A program made the translations under genes and the position numbers. Of a stretch of 64,000 nt of DNA, positions 10,104-20,357 are shown piece after piece. Position 1 is the first letter of the stretch; the number at the start of each line of letters is the position of its first letter. The notes beneath the pieces were generated by a model, which had not been told where the DNA came from, made no database searches, and was given only the letters and a program-made list of their open reading frames with translations. This stretch comes from Cesiribacter sp. SM1 (GTDB lineage: Bacteria > Bacteroidota > Bacteroidia > Cytophagales > Cyclobacteriaceae): assembly GCF_020178975.1 (NCBI RefSeq), contig NZ_JAHXBU010000094.1:744001-808000 (forward strand). The letters are read 5' to 3'.

Positions 10104-11687
10104 GTGTCAAGTACTAAAGCACCGCTAAACATCATTCGGCATGCAAAGGTTAATCATCAGGGAATTGATCAGACAAAAACTTTAATCTTGGATAACAGCA
10201 TAGAAGCGTTTACCCCAACAGGGAAAAGGGCCTGGACTAAGGTAGCTAAGAACAGTGCCTTTGCAGGCTCTGCTTGTGCCATTGTTACCAGGGCTTTTGA
10301 TGCCGCTTATAGGCTTGTTCCGCTACTTATATTCATCATATTTTGTGCCTGCACCCCAAAGACCTCTAAAACCACTTTGCCGCTGGAGCCCCCGGCAGCC
10401 TTTACCCTTTCTGGCAATGGGGAAACACCTGCAGCATGGTGGACCAATTTTAACGATCAGCAGTTGGATGCACTGGTGGGGCAGGCACTAGATTCGAACT
10501 TTAACCTGATGACTACCTGGCACAGGTTTCAGGCGGCACAAGCCGTTGTTGAGCGGGAGAGATCTTACTTATGGCCCGATGTTGAAGCTTCTTTGCAGGT
10601 GGGAACAAGCTATCCGCAGCCAAACTTTGTGGGTGGCGAAAACCTGCGCTTCGGGCTGTCTTCCGTTTACGAGGCAGACCTCTGGGGCCGGATCAGCTCC
10701 AGGGTTGCTGCTGAACGTTTCAGGGCAGAAGCATCCCTGCTCGATTACCAGGCAGCGGCAGTTTCGCTTTCTGCAGAAATTACACGCACCTGGTACCAGC
10801 TTATGGCAGCCTGGCAACAGCTGGCGCTGGTAGAGGAGCAGATTGAAACCAATGAAAAGATCCTGGGGCTCATCAGGGCTCGCTTTGGCATTGGGCAGAT
10901 CAGGGCTGTTGATATGCTTCGGCAAAGGCAGCTAATTGCCTCAACCCGGGAGCAAAAAGTCTTTACCGAATCCAGGATACAGCTGCTGGAGCATCAGTTA
11001 GCAGTACTCTTAGGCCTCCCGCCCCAGGCACCACTCAACTACAAGGCCGATAGCCTTCCTGCACCGCCGCCCCTGCCCGAAACTGGTGTGCCGGCTGAGC
11101 TTGTGCGGCGGCGGCCAGATGTACAACTGGCTTTTAAACTTTTACAGGCGGCCGATCGGGAAGTGGCCGCAGCAATCAGCGATCAGTATCCCAGGTTTGC
11201 GATCAGTGGTTCGGCTTCTGTACGGGCAAACAATGCAGAGGATTTATTTCAGGACTGGGCCTACTCCCTTGCCGCCAACCTGGCTGCCCCCCTTTTTTAT
11301 GGAGGAAGGCTGCGGGCAGAAGTAGACCGTACAAAGGCGGTGAAAAATCAGCGCCTTTACGAATGGGGGCAAACCGTGCTGGTTGCTTTTCGCGAAGTGG
11401 AGGATGCCCTGGTACAGGAGCAGAAACAACTTGAGGGAATACAGGTTTTGGAGGAACAGCTCGGCTTTGCCGAACAGGCCTCTGAGCAACTGCGGATAGA
11501 GTACCTGAATGGCATGAGTGAGTACCTGGCTGTTCTTACCGCTCTTAACCAGGAGCAGCTGCTGCGGCGCAACCTGATAACGGCAAGGCTAAACCTGCTG
11601 GAGTATCGGATTGCCCTGTACCGTGCCCTGGCGGGTGGGTTCGAAACCCAGCGGGAGATAGATGATGGAGGGTACTTAGATGAGTAG
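10104..11687 (+). CDS. TolC/NodT-family outer-membrane efflux lipoprotein
   Basis: This is the outer-membrane channel of a tripartite efflux pump. The body shows the two repeated OEP domains of the TolC family (for example LVEEQIETNEKILGLIRARF and the paired DVQLAFKLLQAADREVAAA). A lipoprotein signal (PLLIFIIFCAC) lies at about residues 72-83, preceded by some 70 residues that do not look like a normal signal peptide. The listed GTG start is therefore doubtful, and the true start is probably an internal non-ATG codon nearer position 10280. It is followed 36 bp later by the fusion protein and then the permease, forming one operon. Substrate is unknown. Confidence 0.85.
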   Translation: MSSTKAPLNIIRHAKVNHQGIDQTKTLILDNSIEAFTPTGKRAWTKVAKNSAFAGSACAIVTRAFDAAYRLVPLLIFIIFCACTPKTSKTTLPLEPPAAFTLSGNGETPAAWWTNFNDQQLDALVGQALDSNFNLMTTWHRFQAAQAVVERERSYLWPDVEASLQVGTSYPQPNFVGGENLRFGLSSVYEADLWGRISSRVAAERFRAEASLLDYQAAAVSLSAEITRTWYQLMAAWQQLALVEEQIETNEKILGLIRARFGIGQIRAVDMLRQRQLIASTREQKVFTESRIQLLEHQLAVLLGLPPQAPLNYKADSLPAPPPLPETGVPAELVRRRPDVQLAFKLLQAADREVAAAISDQYPRFAISGSASVRANNAEDLFQDWAYSLAANLAAPLFYGGRLRAEVDRTKAVKNQRLYEWGQTVLVAFREVEDALVQEQKQLEGIQVLEEQLGFAEQASEQLRIEYLNGMSEYLAVLTALNQEQLLRRNLITARLNLLEYRIALYRALAGGFETQREIDDGGYLDE

Positions 11688-11723
11688 CTTAAATATGATT
11701 CAGCCGGATCAGCTTTTGATTAC

Positions 11724-12971
11724 ATGAATAAAAAGAAAACACTGCTTATCTGCCTGGCAATTCTGCTGGCAGGAGGAGCGGTTTTAGCCTATATTTTTTT
11801 TACTGAACCTTCGGCCAGCCGTGAAGGAGCCAGCAGGCAGTCTGCCATGCTGGTAGATGTTGAAATGGTGGAGCAGGGAAGCTATCAGCCGCTTATTGTG
11901 GCAACGGGTAGCGTGCAGCCTTCAGCAGATATTGTGCTTAGCCCCCGCGTGAGTGGTGAAATCATAAGCCGCTCAGATGCTTTTGTGCCCGGCGGCTTTG
12001 TAAAAAAAGGGGAGGTACTGCTACAGATCGACCCTGCAGATTTCAGAAATACCCTTGAGTTGCGGAGGAGCGATTTGAGCCAGGCCATGGCCGATCTGGA
12101 AATTGAGCAGGGGCGGCAGAATGTAGCCCGCAGGGACTTTGAGCTGATCGACGAAAATATTACAGAAGAGAACCGTGAGCTGGTACTGCGGGAGCCCCAG
12201 CTCAATGCAGTGAAAGCAAGGGTTGAAGCTGCCCGGGCAGCGGTAGAACAGGCAAAGCTGCAGCTGGAGCGAAGTACCATAAGAGCTCCCTTCGATGCCC
12301 ATATTTTAAGCCGTAATGCAAACGTAGGCTCACAGGTGGCACCCGGCGACGATCTTGGCCGCCTGGTAGGGCGCGATGTATACTGGGTAGTGGTAAACGT
12401 ACCGCTCTCCAAACTGCGCTGGCTCACTTTTCCCGATAAGGAAGGCGAGCGGGGGTCGGAGGTTACGATCAGGGACCGCAAAGCCTGGCAGGAAGGAGAA
12501 TATCGCACCGGCTACCTTTATAAGCTGGTAGGAGCACTGGAGGATCAGACCCGGATGGCGCGCCTGCTGGTGGCGGTTCCCGATCCGCTCGCTTACCAGG
12601 AGGAATCCGAAGGACTGCCTCCCCTGATGATTAACTCCTTTGTGGAGGCCAGCATCAAAGGCACAGAAATAAAAGATGTTGTACGGCTTAACCGCGATTG
12701 GGTGCGGCAGGACGAAACGGTGTGGGTAATGGAAGATGAAAAGCTAAGCATCCGCGAAGTTGATATTGTACTAAGCGATGCGGAATATGCCTACATCAGC
12801 AAGGGCCTGCAGGAGAACGACCAGGTGGTAACCACCAACCTCACTACCGTTGCCGAGGGTGCCGAACTTCGCAGAAACAATCCGGACTCTGCCGCTGGCG
12901 GAGGGGATACAGCAGCTACTGCAGCAGGGCAGCGCCGGCAGGGAGCACAAACTATGGGAGGTACACGCTAA
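11724..12971 (+). CDS. RND efflux periplasmic adaptor (membrane fusion protein)
   Basis: The 415-residue protein has an N-terminal membrane anchor (about residues 6-26), then the split lipoyl/barrel-sandwich domain (VATGSVQPSADIVLSPRVSG and IRAPFDAHILSRNANVGS) around an alpha-helical hairpin (about residues 110-185), a beta-barrel domain and a membrane-proximal domain. This order is standard for HlyD/AcrA adaptors. It links the RND permease, whose start codon directly follows this stop codon, to the outer-membrane factor encoded upstream. The C terminus is a low-complexity Ala/Gly/Gln-rich tail. No regulator is adjacent. Confidence 0.92.
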   Translation: MNKKKTLLICLAILLAGGAVLAYIFFTEPSASREGASRQSAMLVDVEMVEQGSYQPLIVATGSVQPSADIVLSPRVSGEIISRSDAFVPGGFVKKGEVLLQIDPADFRNTLELRRSDLSQAMADLEIEQGRQNVARRDFELIDENITEENRELVLREPQLNAVKARVEAARAAVEQAKLQLERSTIRAPFDAHILSRNANVGSQVAPGDDLGRLVGRDVYWVVVNVPLSKLRWLTFPDKEGERGSEVTIRDRKAWQEGEYRTGYLYKLVGALEDQTRMARLLVAVPDPLAYQEESEGLPPLMINSFVEASIKGTEIKDVVRLNRDWVRQDETVWVMEDEKLSIREVDIVLSDAEYAYISKGLQENDQVVTTNLTTVAEGAELRRNNPDSAAGGGDTAATAAGQRRQGAQTMGGTR

Positions 12972-15900
12972 ATGCAGGAGAAGGACTCACATAACAATCA
13001 GGAGAAGCAGTACAGCGGTCCTATTGCCTACATGGCACGCAATCCGCTTGTTGCTAATTTGCTGATGATCATCCTGATTGGTGGTGGTGCCTGGTCGATG
13101 TACAATATTCAGAAAGAGGTATACCCACAGTTTCAGCTCGATATTGTAGAAGTAAGTGTGGTATATCCAGGAGCGGCACCCGCAGAGGTGGAGGTGGGCA
13201 TTCTGTTGCCGGTAGAGGAAGCTGTCAGGGGGGTGCAGGGCATTAAAGAAGTTGTCTCCACCGCTTACGAAGGCTCCGGAACAGTAGAGATAGAACTGGT
13301 GGCCGGAACAGAGCGCATGAAAGCCTTCCAGGATATTGACCAGGCCATCGCCAGGATACGCACCTTTCCCGATGAAATTGAACAGCCGGAGGTGCGGTTG
13401 CAGGCGCGGCAGCGTAGTGTAATAGAGGTTGGCCTTTACGGTAATGTTGATATCTGGACGCTAAGAAAGTTAGGAGAGCAGCTGCGCGACCGCCTGCTGA
13501 ACAACGAAGCCATTACACAGGTAGAGCTTGGTAATGTACCGGAATATGTTACCCACATTGAAATTCCCCGGCACCGGCTGCGGGAGTACAACCTCACCCT
13601 GAACCAGGTAGCGGAAATCATCCGCCAGTCGAGCGAAGATATTCCCGGCGGGGCCGTTCAAACCAATACCGGCGAAATTTTGCTGCGGATGAAGGAGCGC
13701 AAGCAGTGGGCAGAAGAGTTCGGTAATATTGATGTTATTACCACCGGATCTGGGGCCACGGTAAAGCTGGCAGAGCTGGCCTCCATTACCGATGGTTTTG
13801 CCGAAGAAGGTCTTCATGGCCAGTTTAACCAGCAACCTTCCATAGAGCTGAATATATACCGGATCGGAGACCAGTCGCCCCTGGAGATTGCCGCTGCTGT
13901 GCAGGAGATCCTGCAGGAGTTTGAGGCTTCGCTGCCGCCGGGTGTGCAATACCGCATTGACAGCAACACTGCCGAAGATTACCGGGAGCGCCTGTACCTG
14001 CTGGCCGAAAACGGGCTAATGGCCGTTGTGATTGTTTTGCTGATACTGGCCCTTTTCCTGGAATACAAGCTGGCCTTTTGGGTAATGATGGGTATGGCCA
14101 TTGCTTTTGTAGGCAGCATACTGTTTTTACCCCTGTTTGGCCTCAGCATTAATATGATCTCGATGTTTGGCCTGCTGGTGGTGCTGGGTATTGTGGTAGA
14201 CGATGCCGTGGTGGTAGGCGAAAACATTTACGAATACCGGCAGCAGGGTAAAGGCTTTCTGGAGGCGGCTATCACAGGTGCTAAAGACATTTCCCGGCCT
14301 GTTGTGTTCAGCATTCTTACCAATATTATTGCCTTTGTGCCGCTGTTGTTTATTCCGGGCGAGACGGGTAAGTTCTGGTGGCCCCTACCGGCGGTTGTAA
14401 TCATAGTACTTTCCATTTCGCTGTTCGAGGCCCTGTTTATTTTGCCGGCGCACCTGGGGCACAGTTCAGATAAAAAATCTTCTAAAGTGGCTAAAAAGCT
14501 GGAGCAGTGGCAGGAGGCTTTTTCAAAACACTTTCAGAAGTTTGTAGACCATTACTACAGGCCCCTGCTAAAAAGAGGTTTGCAAAACCGCTACATTACC
14601 CTTAGTGCTGCCGTTACGCTGCTGGTGGTGGTGGGCGGCTATGGCTACAGCGATCACATGGGTATTATTATGATGCCTGAAGTAGCTGCCGATGAAATAG
14701 AAGCAGGCGTTACCCTGCCAGTGAGCACTACCCCGGAACAGGCGGCAAAGGTAGCCACTGAGATTACAGAATCAACGCTGCAGATGTTTGAAAAACATAA
14801 CCTGTTTGAGGTGGCCGAGGGGGTAAAAACAAATGTGCGGGGCCAGAATATTATTGATGTGGAGATTGTGATGAAACCACCCGACGAGCGCGATATGTCG
14901 GCCCGTGAGGTAATTAGCCTCTGGCGGGATGAGATCGGGCAAATAGAAGGGGTGGATCAGATTACTTTTGAAGCAGAGCGTGGCCCCGGAGGTTACCAGC
15001 AGGATATCAGCGTTGACCTGAGCCACTCCGATATTGAGGTGCTGGAAAAGGCCAGCCAGGCTTTTCTGGAGCGGGTGGAAGCCTTTGAAAACACCCGGGA
15101 TGTAAACGATAACTACAACAAGGGCAAGCTGCAGTTCGATTTTGAGCTACTGCCCGAGGGCCGTAATCTTGGCCTTACCCCTACCGCTGTGGGGCAGCAG
15201 ATCAGGAATGCCTTTTTCGGAGCGCTGGCCATGCGGCAGCTGCGTGGAAACAACGAGGTAGAAGTGCGGGTAAAGCTGCCGCTCGAGGAGCGGAAAGACC
15301 TCTACAACCTGGAAGACTTTGTAATCCGTACCCCCGGGGGAGTGGAAGTTCCGCTGCTGGATGTGGTTACGGTAAACGAGCGCGAAGCCTTTACTTCCAT
15401 AAACCGCCGCAACGGGCGCCGGGTAGTTACCGTGGGCATGGATGTGGAACCGGCCAATACAGTTACACAGGTGCTGGAGTCCCTGCAAAGAGAGGTGCTT
15501 CCCCAGCTTAGGGCCGACTATCCCGGCATAACCTGGAGCTTTGAGGGCAGCCAAGCCGAGATGCGGGAATCTACCCAATCGCTCTGGGGTGGCTTTACAC
15601 TGGCCATGCTGGTAATGTATGCCCTGCTGGCCATTGCTTTTAACAACTACCTGCAGCCTCTTATTGTAATGATTGCCATTCCATTTGGCCTGGTAGGCGC
15701 TGTAATCGGGCACATCCTGCTGGGCTACGACCTATCCCTGGTGAGCCTGATGGGTGTAATTGCATTATCAGGAGTGGTTGTAAACGATTCCCTGATCATG
15801 ATCGATTATGCCAACCGGAGACGACGCTCAGATGGATCTGTTTTAGAATCGATTCACGAGTCGGGCGTTCGGCGTTTCAGGCCTATTATCTTAACCACCT

Positions 15901-16088
15901 TAACCACCTTTGGAGGCCTCACCCCCATCATACTGGAAACTTCTCCCCAGGCCAACAACCTGATTCCAATGGCCATATCGCTTGGGTTTGGTATTATCTT
16001 TTCTACCGCCATCATACTCTTGCTGGTTCCCTGTCTCTACATGATTCTGGAGGATATCAGGTCGCTGGTAAAAGGCAGCAAAACTTGA
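12972..16088 (+). CDS. RND-family efflux permease
   Basis: The 1038-residue proton-driven inner-membrane pump has the usual size and the duplicated layout of AcrB-type transporters: TM1 at about residues 22-42, a large periplasmic loop, a TM2-6 block (about 335-540), a second periplasmic loop and a TM8-12 block (about 855-1030). The motif [13 protein letters not shown] in TM4 contains the paired acidic residues that carry protons. The start ATG immediately follows the stop of the adaptor gene, indicating translational coupling. Substrate class cannot be told from sequence. The DD pair favours the HAE/hydrophobic-drug type over metal pumps. Confidence 0.95.
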   Translation: MQEKDSHNNQEKQYSGPIAYMARNPLVANLLMIILIGGGAWSMYNIQKEVYPQFQLDIVEVSVVYPGAAPAEVEVGILLPVEEAVRGVQGIKEVVSTAYEGSGTVEIELVAGTERMKAFQDIDQAIARIRTFPDEIEQPEVRLQARQRSVIEVGLYGNVDIWTLRKLGEQLRDRLLNNEAITQVELGNVPEYVTHIEIPRHRLREYNLTLNQVAEIIRQSSEDIPGGAVQTNTGEILLRMKERKQWAEEFGNIDVITTGSGATVKLAELASITDGFAEEGLHGQFNQQPSIELNIYRIGDQSPLEIAAAVQEILQEFEASLPPGVQYRIDSNTAEDYRERLYLLAENGLMAVVIVLLILALFLEYKLAFWVMMGMAIAFVGSILFLPLFGLSINMISMFGLLVVLGIVVDDAVVVGENIYEYRQQGKGFLEAAITGAKDISRPVVFSILTNIIAFVPLLFIPGETGKFWWPLPAVVIIVLSISLFEALFILPAHLGHSSDKKSSKVAKKLEQWQEAFSKHFQKFVDHYYRPLLKRGLQNRYITLSAAVTLLVVVGGYGYSDHMGIIMMPEVAADEIEAGVTLPVSTTPEQAAKVATEITESTLQMFEKHNLFEVAEGVKTNVRGQNIIDVEIVMKPPDERDMSAREVISLWRDEIGQIEGVDQITFEAERGPGGYQQDISVDLSHSDIEVLEKASQAFLERVEAFENTRDVNDNYNKGKLQFDFELLPEGRNLGLTPTAVGQQIRNAFFGALAMRQLRGNNEVEVRVKLPLEERKDLYNLEDFVIRTPGGVEVPLLDVVTVNEREAFTSINRRNGRRVVTVGMDVEPANTVTQVLESLQREVLPQLRADYPGITWSFEGSQAEMRESTQSLWGGFTLAMLVMYALLAIAFNNYLQPLIVMIAIPFGLVGAVIGHILLGYDLSLVSLMGVIALSGVVVNDSLIMIDYANRRRRSDGSVLESIHESGVRRFRPIILTTLTTFGGLTPIILETSPQANNLIPMAISLGFGIIFSTAIILLLVPCLYMILEDIRSLVKGSKT

Positions 16089-16192
16089 TTTTCCATCTTT
16101 GGGTTATAAACAGCTGCCTATATTCTTTCTGTATAAAAGAGCAATCAAGCTTCTAACCGATGGTTTTGGTGAAATGTACTATATCATTAACT

Positions 16193-16330
16193 ATGAATGA
16201 CTTAGCGGCAGGCCTGGATCGGGAAGCGCAGTTTGCAGTGGAGCCCCTGCAGGAAAAGATCTGCCGCAGGGCTGTAGAAGAAAACAATATGATGTTCAAA
16301 CATATTAATCGGATTCAGATTTTACAGTAG
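16193..16330 (+). CDS. Possible 45-residue small ORF
   Basis: An ATG-initiated frame of 45 codons fills half of the gap between the RND permease and the bestrophin gene and ends 18 bp before the latter. It is hydrophilic and has no recognised domain. It may be a real small protein or a leftover of a larger gene. Support is only its position and length. Confidence 0.25.
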   Translation: MNDLAAGLDREAQFAVEPLQEKICRRAVEENNMMFKHINRIQILQ

Positions 16331-16348
16331 AATTATTGCTAACCCTTT

Positions 16349-17308
16349 ATGCTTGTCAGAAGAAACTTAAAGTGGAGCATTATTTTCCACTACACCTGGA
16401 AACACTTGCTCTACTACACCATACTTTCCATCATTGTGTTCCTGTTGCACGATCACTTTGAGATCATCATCCTGCACCTGCCATTTAGTACCATTACAGC
16501 TTTGAGTACTGCCCTGGCCATCTTTCTGGGTTTTAAAAACAACAATGCCTACGACAGGTGGTGGGAGGCGCGAAAGATCTGGGGCCTCCTGGTAAATTAC
16601 AGCCGGGCATGGGCGCGGGAGGTAATCACGATGATCATTCCTGAAGATCCGGGTGAGGCAGCGGCAGTAAAAGAGTTGCAGAACCGCATGATCAGGAGGC
16701 ACATTGCTTTTGTGCATGCCCTGCGGGTTTTTCTGCGAAAAATACACCACTACAATGAAACAAGCCAGGTAGAAGTGTACGAGGAGCCCAATGAATATTC
16801 AGATACTGTAGCCTTTCTGGAGCCCCGGGAGTATGAGCTTTTTCATCATAAGAATAACCCGCCGAACTACCTGCTGGAGCGACAGGGCAAGGATCTGCAG
16901 GAGGCTTTTAAGCGGGGCTGGCTTTCGGATTTTCGTTTTGTAAAACTCGAGGAAACACTTGTGGAGTTCAATAACATACAGGGCAGGAGCGAACGCATTA
17001 AAAACACACCCCTGCCCCGGCAGTACAGCTTTTTCTCCAGGGTGTTTGTGTTTATACATGCTTCCCTGCTCCCTTTTGTATTTGTGGAGGAAATAGGCTG
17101 GGCTACCATTCCCTTATCTATCATCATCTCCTTTGTGTTTCTATGTCTGGACCTGGTAGGCGAGCGCAGCGAAGATCCTTTCGAAAACAGGCTGGAGGAT
17201 GTGCCGTTAACAGCCCTAAGCCTTACCATTGAAACCAACCTGAAGGAGCAATGGGGCGACGATAACTTTCCTAAGGCAAAAGATACCCGAAAGGGTGTGG
17301 TGCTCTAA
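16349..17308 (+). CDS. Bestrophin-family anion channel (UPF0187)
   Basis: The 319-residue membrane protein matches the bacterial bestrophin family. It has an N-terminal segment with W and H residues, then a helix pair (about residues 22-65) containing STALAIFLGFKNNNAYDRWW, a central cytoplasmic region, two helices (about 225-270), and the conserved acidic patch GERSEDPFENRLEDVPL near the C terminus. Bacterial homologues are pentameric channels. It is in the same direction as the RND operon, about 260 bp away, so it probably has its own promoter. Confidence 0.9.
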   Translation: MLVRRNLKWSIIFHYTWKHLLYYTILSIIVFLLHDHFEIIILHLPFSTITALSTALAIFLGFKNNNAYDRWWEARKIWGLLVNYSRAWAREVITMIIPEDPGEAAAVKELQNRMIRRHIAFVHALRVFLRKIHHYNETSQVEVYEEPNEYSDTVAFLEPREYELFHHKNNPPNYLLERQGKDLQEAFKRGWLSDFRFVKLEETLVEFNNIQGRSERIKNTPLPRQYSFFSRVFVFIHASLLPFVFVEEIGWATIPLSIIISFVFLCLDLVGERSEDPFENRLEDVPLTALSLTIETNLKEQWGDDNFPKAKDTRKGVVL

Positions 17309-17460
17309 GCGATGCACCGGCCCTTGGGCTGGCGATCTGTGCTGCTGTTTCACTAATTTAAACAGAACCACATTTGGTGTGTTAATTAGCATTGGTGAGA
17401 TGATGCAGGATTTTGGAACAAGAATTTATTTCTCTGCTGATCAGGTGGTACAGCTAAAAA

Positions 17461-18183
17461 ATGATTAGAAGCTTTTATAAGAAAATTGCGGCTGCCCTGG
17501 CGCTTTTTACAATAGAGCTGCTGTTTGTCTGGACGCTTTTTTTAACATGCATTATTATATTCTTCTACATCAGCTCCGAGGTTAGGGAAGATGACACGCT
17601 GGGAATTGACCAGGCAGCTTTTTCGTATGCAGGAAACATTGCATCGCCAGAACTTACCAGCTTTTTTGAAGGCATAACATTCTTTGGTTCCAGGAATTTT
17701 CTAACACCTGCGGCTTTGCTGCTGGTTGGCTATTTTCTTTTTGTACGAAGGCACCGCTGGCATTCCCTTAAAGTACCGGTAATTGCCCTGGGCAGCATTA
17801 CATTAAATCTTGTACTGAAGTACCTGTTCGACAGGCCCCGGCCTGTAATGCCACTGGTAGAGGCTTCGGGACTTAGCTTTCCGAGCGGGCATACCATGGT
17901 GGCTGCATCCTTTTACGGGCTTATCATTTACCTGGTGTGGCGCCATGTGGAAAAAAAGCCACTGCGGAACATACTGGTGCTGCTCCTGTCGGTCTTCATC
18001 ATTCTTATAGGCTTTAGTCGTATTTACCTTCGGGTGCACTATGCTTCTGATGCCATGGCGGGCTTTGCTGCCGGATTCTTCTGGCTGGTGTTAGGTATAT
18101 GGTCGTTGCGCAAAATGGAAAAGTTCTCACGAAAGGAAATAACACCGAGCCTTGAAGAAGAGGAGCAGCCAAAAGGGCCCTGA
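17461..18183 (+). CDS. PAP2-family membrane phosphatase
   Basis: This 240-residue integral membrane protein carries the three PAP2 phosphatase signatures: KYLFDRPRP (about residues 120-128), PSGHT (about 141-145) and SRIYLRVHYASD (about 182-193), with catalytic His and nucleophile His present. Five to six membrane helices surround them. The family removes phosphate from lipid phosphates, including undecaprenyl diphosphate in some members. The C-terminal tail is charged and cytoplasmic. The neighbours (bestrophin, CNNM) do not fix the substrate. Confidence 0.92.
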   Translation: MIRSFYKKIAAALALFTIELLFVWTLFLTCIIIFFYISSEVREDDTLGIDQAAFSYAGNIASPELTSFFEGITFFGSRNFLTPAALLLVGYFLFVRRHRWHSLKVPVIALGSITLNLVLKYLFDRPRPVMPLVEASGLSFPSGHTMVAASFYGLIIYLVWRHVEKKPLRNILVLLLSVFIILIGFSRIYLRVHYASDAMAGFAAGFFWLVLGIWSLRKMEKFSRKEITPSLEEEEQPKGP

Positions 18184-18412
18184 TGCTGCTGGGCCGTTTT
18201 CTGTTTGTGTTCTTAATATCTTAATAACTGATATTGGTATCTGATTCAGACCCTTACTAAATTTTCTTTCGGTGCATACATCTGCTAAACTATCTGATGC
18301 TGTGAAACAGGCACTTGTACACCACAGGGTTAGTTTGCTGTTAACTGATCAGCACAACAGGCCAACATAAGACAAGAAATTTTGCAGGCATGCTTAGCCC
18401 GGGAAAAAAGCT

Positions 18413-19696
18413 ATGGAAATACTGATCGTTTTTTTACTGATACTGCTCAATGGTGTATTTGCCATGTCGGAAATAGCACTGGTGTCTGCTAAAAAGCCAC
18501 GCCTGGAGGCAGAGGCCAAAAAAGGTAATGCAAGCGCAAAAAGAGCTCTTAATCTGGCAAATGCTCCCGATGTGTTTTTATCAACAGTACAAATAGGCAT
18601 TACCCTTATAGGCATTCTTACCGGTATTTACAGTGGCGAAGCCATTACAACAGACTTAGCACTTTTGCTGGCATCGGTGCCATTTTTAGCTCCTTATGCA
18701 GGTGGGCTTGCGGTGGTAATTGTTGTGGTGCTGATTACTTTTTTTACGCTGGTGCTGGGTGAACTGGTGCCCAAGCGCATCGGCTTGTCAAACCCCGAGG
18801 CCTATGCAAAGCTTTTGGCCGGCCCCATGACGCTGCTCTCCAAAATAACCGCTCCCTTTGTGTGGCTGCTTACCAAAACATCTGATTTTGTGCTGCGCAT
18901 CTTTAACATAAAGCCCGCAGAAGTACGGGTTACAGAAGATGAAATCAGGGCCATGGTAGAAGAAGGAGCCAGGGGCGGTATTGTGCAGGAGGTAGAGCAG
19001 GATATTGTGGAGCGGGTCTTTCACCTGGGCGACCGGCGAATCAGCTCGCTCATGACCTATCGTACAGATGTGGTCACTATTCCGGTGCATGCAGGTATTT
19101 CCCAGATCAGAACTACGCTTAGCGACACACTTTTTTCTGTGTATCCTGTTGTTGAGCACAACCTCGACGATGTGCTGGGGGTGGTTTATCTGAAAGATAT
19201 GTTCAGGCATCTGGGAGAGGAGAACTTTCAGCTGCAGGACTATATAAAACCTGCCACCTATGTTGCAGAAACTACCTCTGCCTATAAAGCCCTGGAGACC
19301 TTTAAGCACACCGGCGTACACTACAGTCTGGTATCTGATGAATATGGAACTGTAATGGGAATTGTTACCATGAATGATATACTGGAGGCCCTGATAGGCG
19401 ACAGTGTAGAGCTGGGAACAGAAGAGTGGGGTGTTCAGCAGCGCGACGATGGCAGCTGGCTCATTGACGGAGATTATCCCTTTCATGACTTTCTGCATTA
19501 TTTTGATATACCCTCAGATGACCAGGTGCACCATTTCGATACACTGGGTGGCCTGATCCTGAATGAACTGGGCTACATCCCTAAAGAAGGAGATAAGCTG
19601 CACTGGTCGGGGCTGGAACTGGAGGTAATAGATATGGACCGGGTTAAGATCGATAAAGTACTGGTCAGGAGGATAGACAATGGGTTTACTGATTGA
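18413..19696 (+). CDS. CNNM/hemolysin-family protein with CBS pair and CorC/HlyC domain
   Basis: The 427-residue protein has an N-terminal CNNM (DUF21) membrane domain with three to four helices (about residues 1-145, including SEIALVSAKKPRLEAEAKKG and LVLGELVPKRIGL). A CBS pair follows (about 205-335; SLMTYRTDVVTIPVHA and YGTVMGIVTMNDILEAL), then a C-terminal CorC_HlyC domain (about 345-425). The family is linked to magnesium/cobalt homeostasis; the hemolysin label is historical. The ATG start gives a helix beginning at residue 2, typical of this family. Confidence 0.93.
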   Translation: MEILIVFLLILLNGVFAMSEIALVSAKKPRLEAEAKKGNASAKRALNLANAPDVFLSTVQIGITLIGILTGIYSGEAITTDLALLLASVPFLAPYAGGLAVVIVVVLITFFTLVLGELVPKRIGLSNPEAYAKLLAGPMTLLSKITAPFVWLLTKTSDFVLRIFNIKPAEVRVTEDEIRAMVEEGARGGIVQEVEQDIVERVFHLGDRRISSLMTYRTDVVTIPVHAGISQIRTTLSDTLFSVYPVVEHNLDDVLGVVYLKDMFRHLGEENFQLQDYIKPATYVAETTSAYKALETFKHTGVHYSLVSDEYGTVMGIVTMNDILEALIGDSVELGTEEWGVQQRDDGSWLIDGDYPFHDFLHYFDIPSDDQVHHFDTLGGLILNELGYIPKEGDKLHWSGLELEVIDMDRVKIDKVLVRRIDNGFTD

Positions 19697-20357
19697 ATAT
19701 TCTCCGCTTCAAAGGCTTCTCTAGCTCATTTTTAGCCCTGCTCCACAATCAGTAGTGCCCACCGGACTACCAGAAAGAGTATGCCTGCAGGGCCGAATAC
19801 GGTGGTTGTAATGTTTTTGCCGGAAAGCAAGTAGTAATAAGCAGGGCTCCCTTGCCTGCCACTGATAAGGCATTTTTATTGTTTATCTGAGGTAATGCAC
19901 TGTAAAAGTTCTTAAAAAGTACAATCTGTGGCCAGTTAATATACTTATTATTAGGGGCTTGTTGATTTAATTCGGACCTTTGTAACAATCTTCTACGTTT
20001 AATGTTTTTTAGATTGTTGCATAAATATTTTACTAAAATTAGCTCTATAATTTTTATTCCAGCGTATATCAAGGACTGTTGTCTGATATCTCTGACAGCT
20101 TACGCATCAGGTACCATTTTTATGGATAAACCAACATTTTTACTGGAGCAGGGGTCGGTAGCCAGTGATGGCTGTTATTGAGCACCCCTTTTTTGCTAAA
20201 AAGATGTTTTATGCAGAGCGTATCAAAAACTCTGATGCCCCGTGGCACATATACCATGTGCCGGATCGTACACACTAAACCTGTGAAGGTGCACCAGGCC
20301 GGTGCTGTTTTAAAGAACAAAAGCTCCTGACAAACACATTTTATTAAAGTTTGATAA
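19697..20357 (+). other. Intergenic region upstream of the giant adhesin
   Basis: About 660 bp without a supported gene. A minus-strand open frame at 19767-20072 has no domain and is AT-rich, and was rejected. A perfect 7-bp inverted repeat lies at 20244-20262. The region is expected to hold the promoter and a long 5' leader of module 1. The CTAAAGNGGTATTT motif of module 2 was not found here. Confidence 0.5.
20244..20262 (+). promoter_or_regulatory. Inverted repeat GGCACAT-N5-ATGTGCC upstream of adhesin 1
   Basis: A perfect dyad of two 7-bp arms with a 5-bp spacer, 95 bp before the GTG start of the giant adhesin. The size suits an operator for a dimeric regulator or a small mRNA hairpin. 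The binding factor is unknown. Confidence 0.45.

Noticed and set aside
18176-18200. GGCCC...GGGCC pair after the PAP2 gene as a terminator
   Set aside because: Only a 5-bp stem with a long loop and four T residues; too weak to call.
19767-20072. Minus-strand frame of about 100 codons
   Set aside because: AT-rich, no domain, no neighbour in the same direction.
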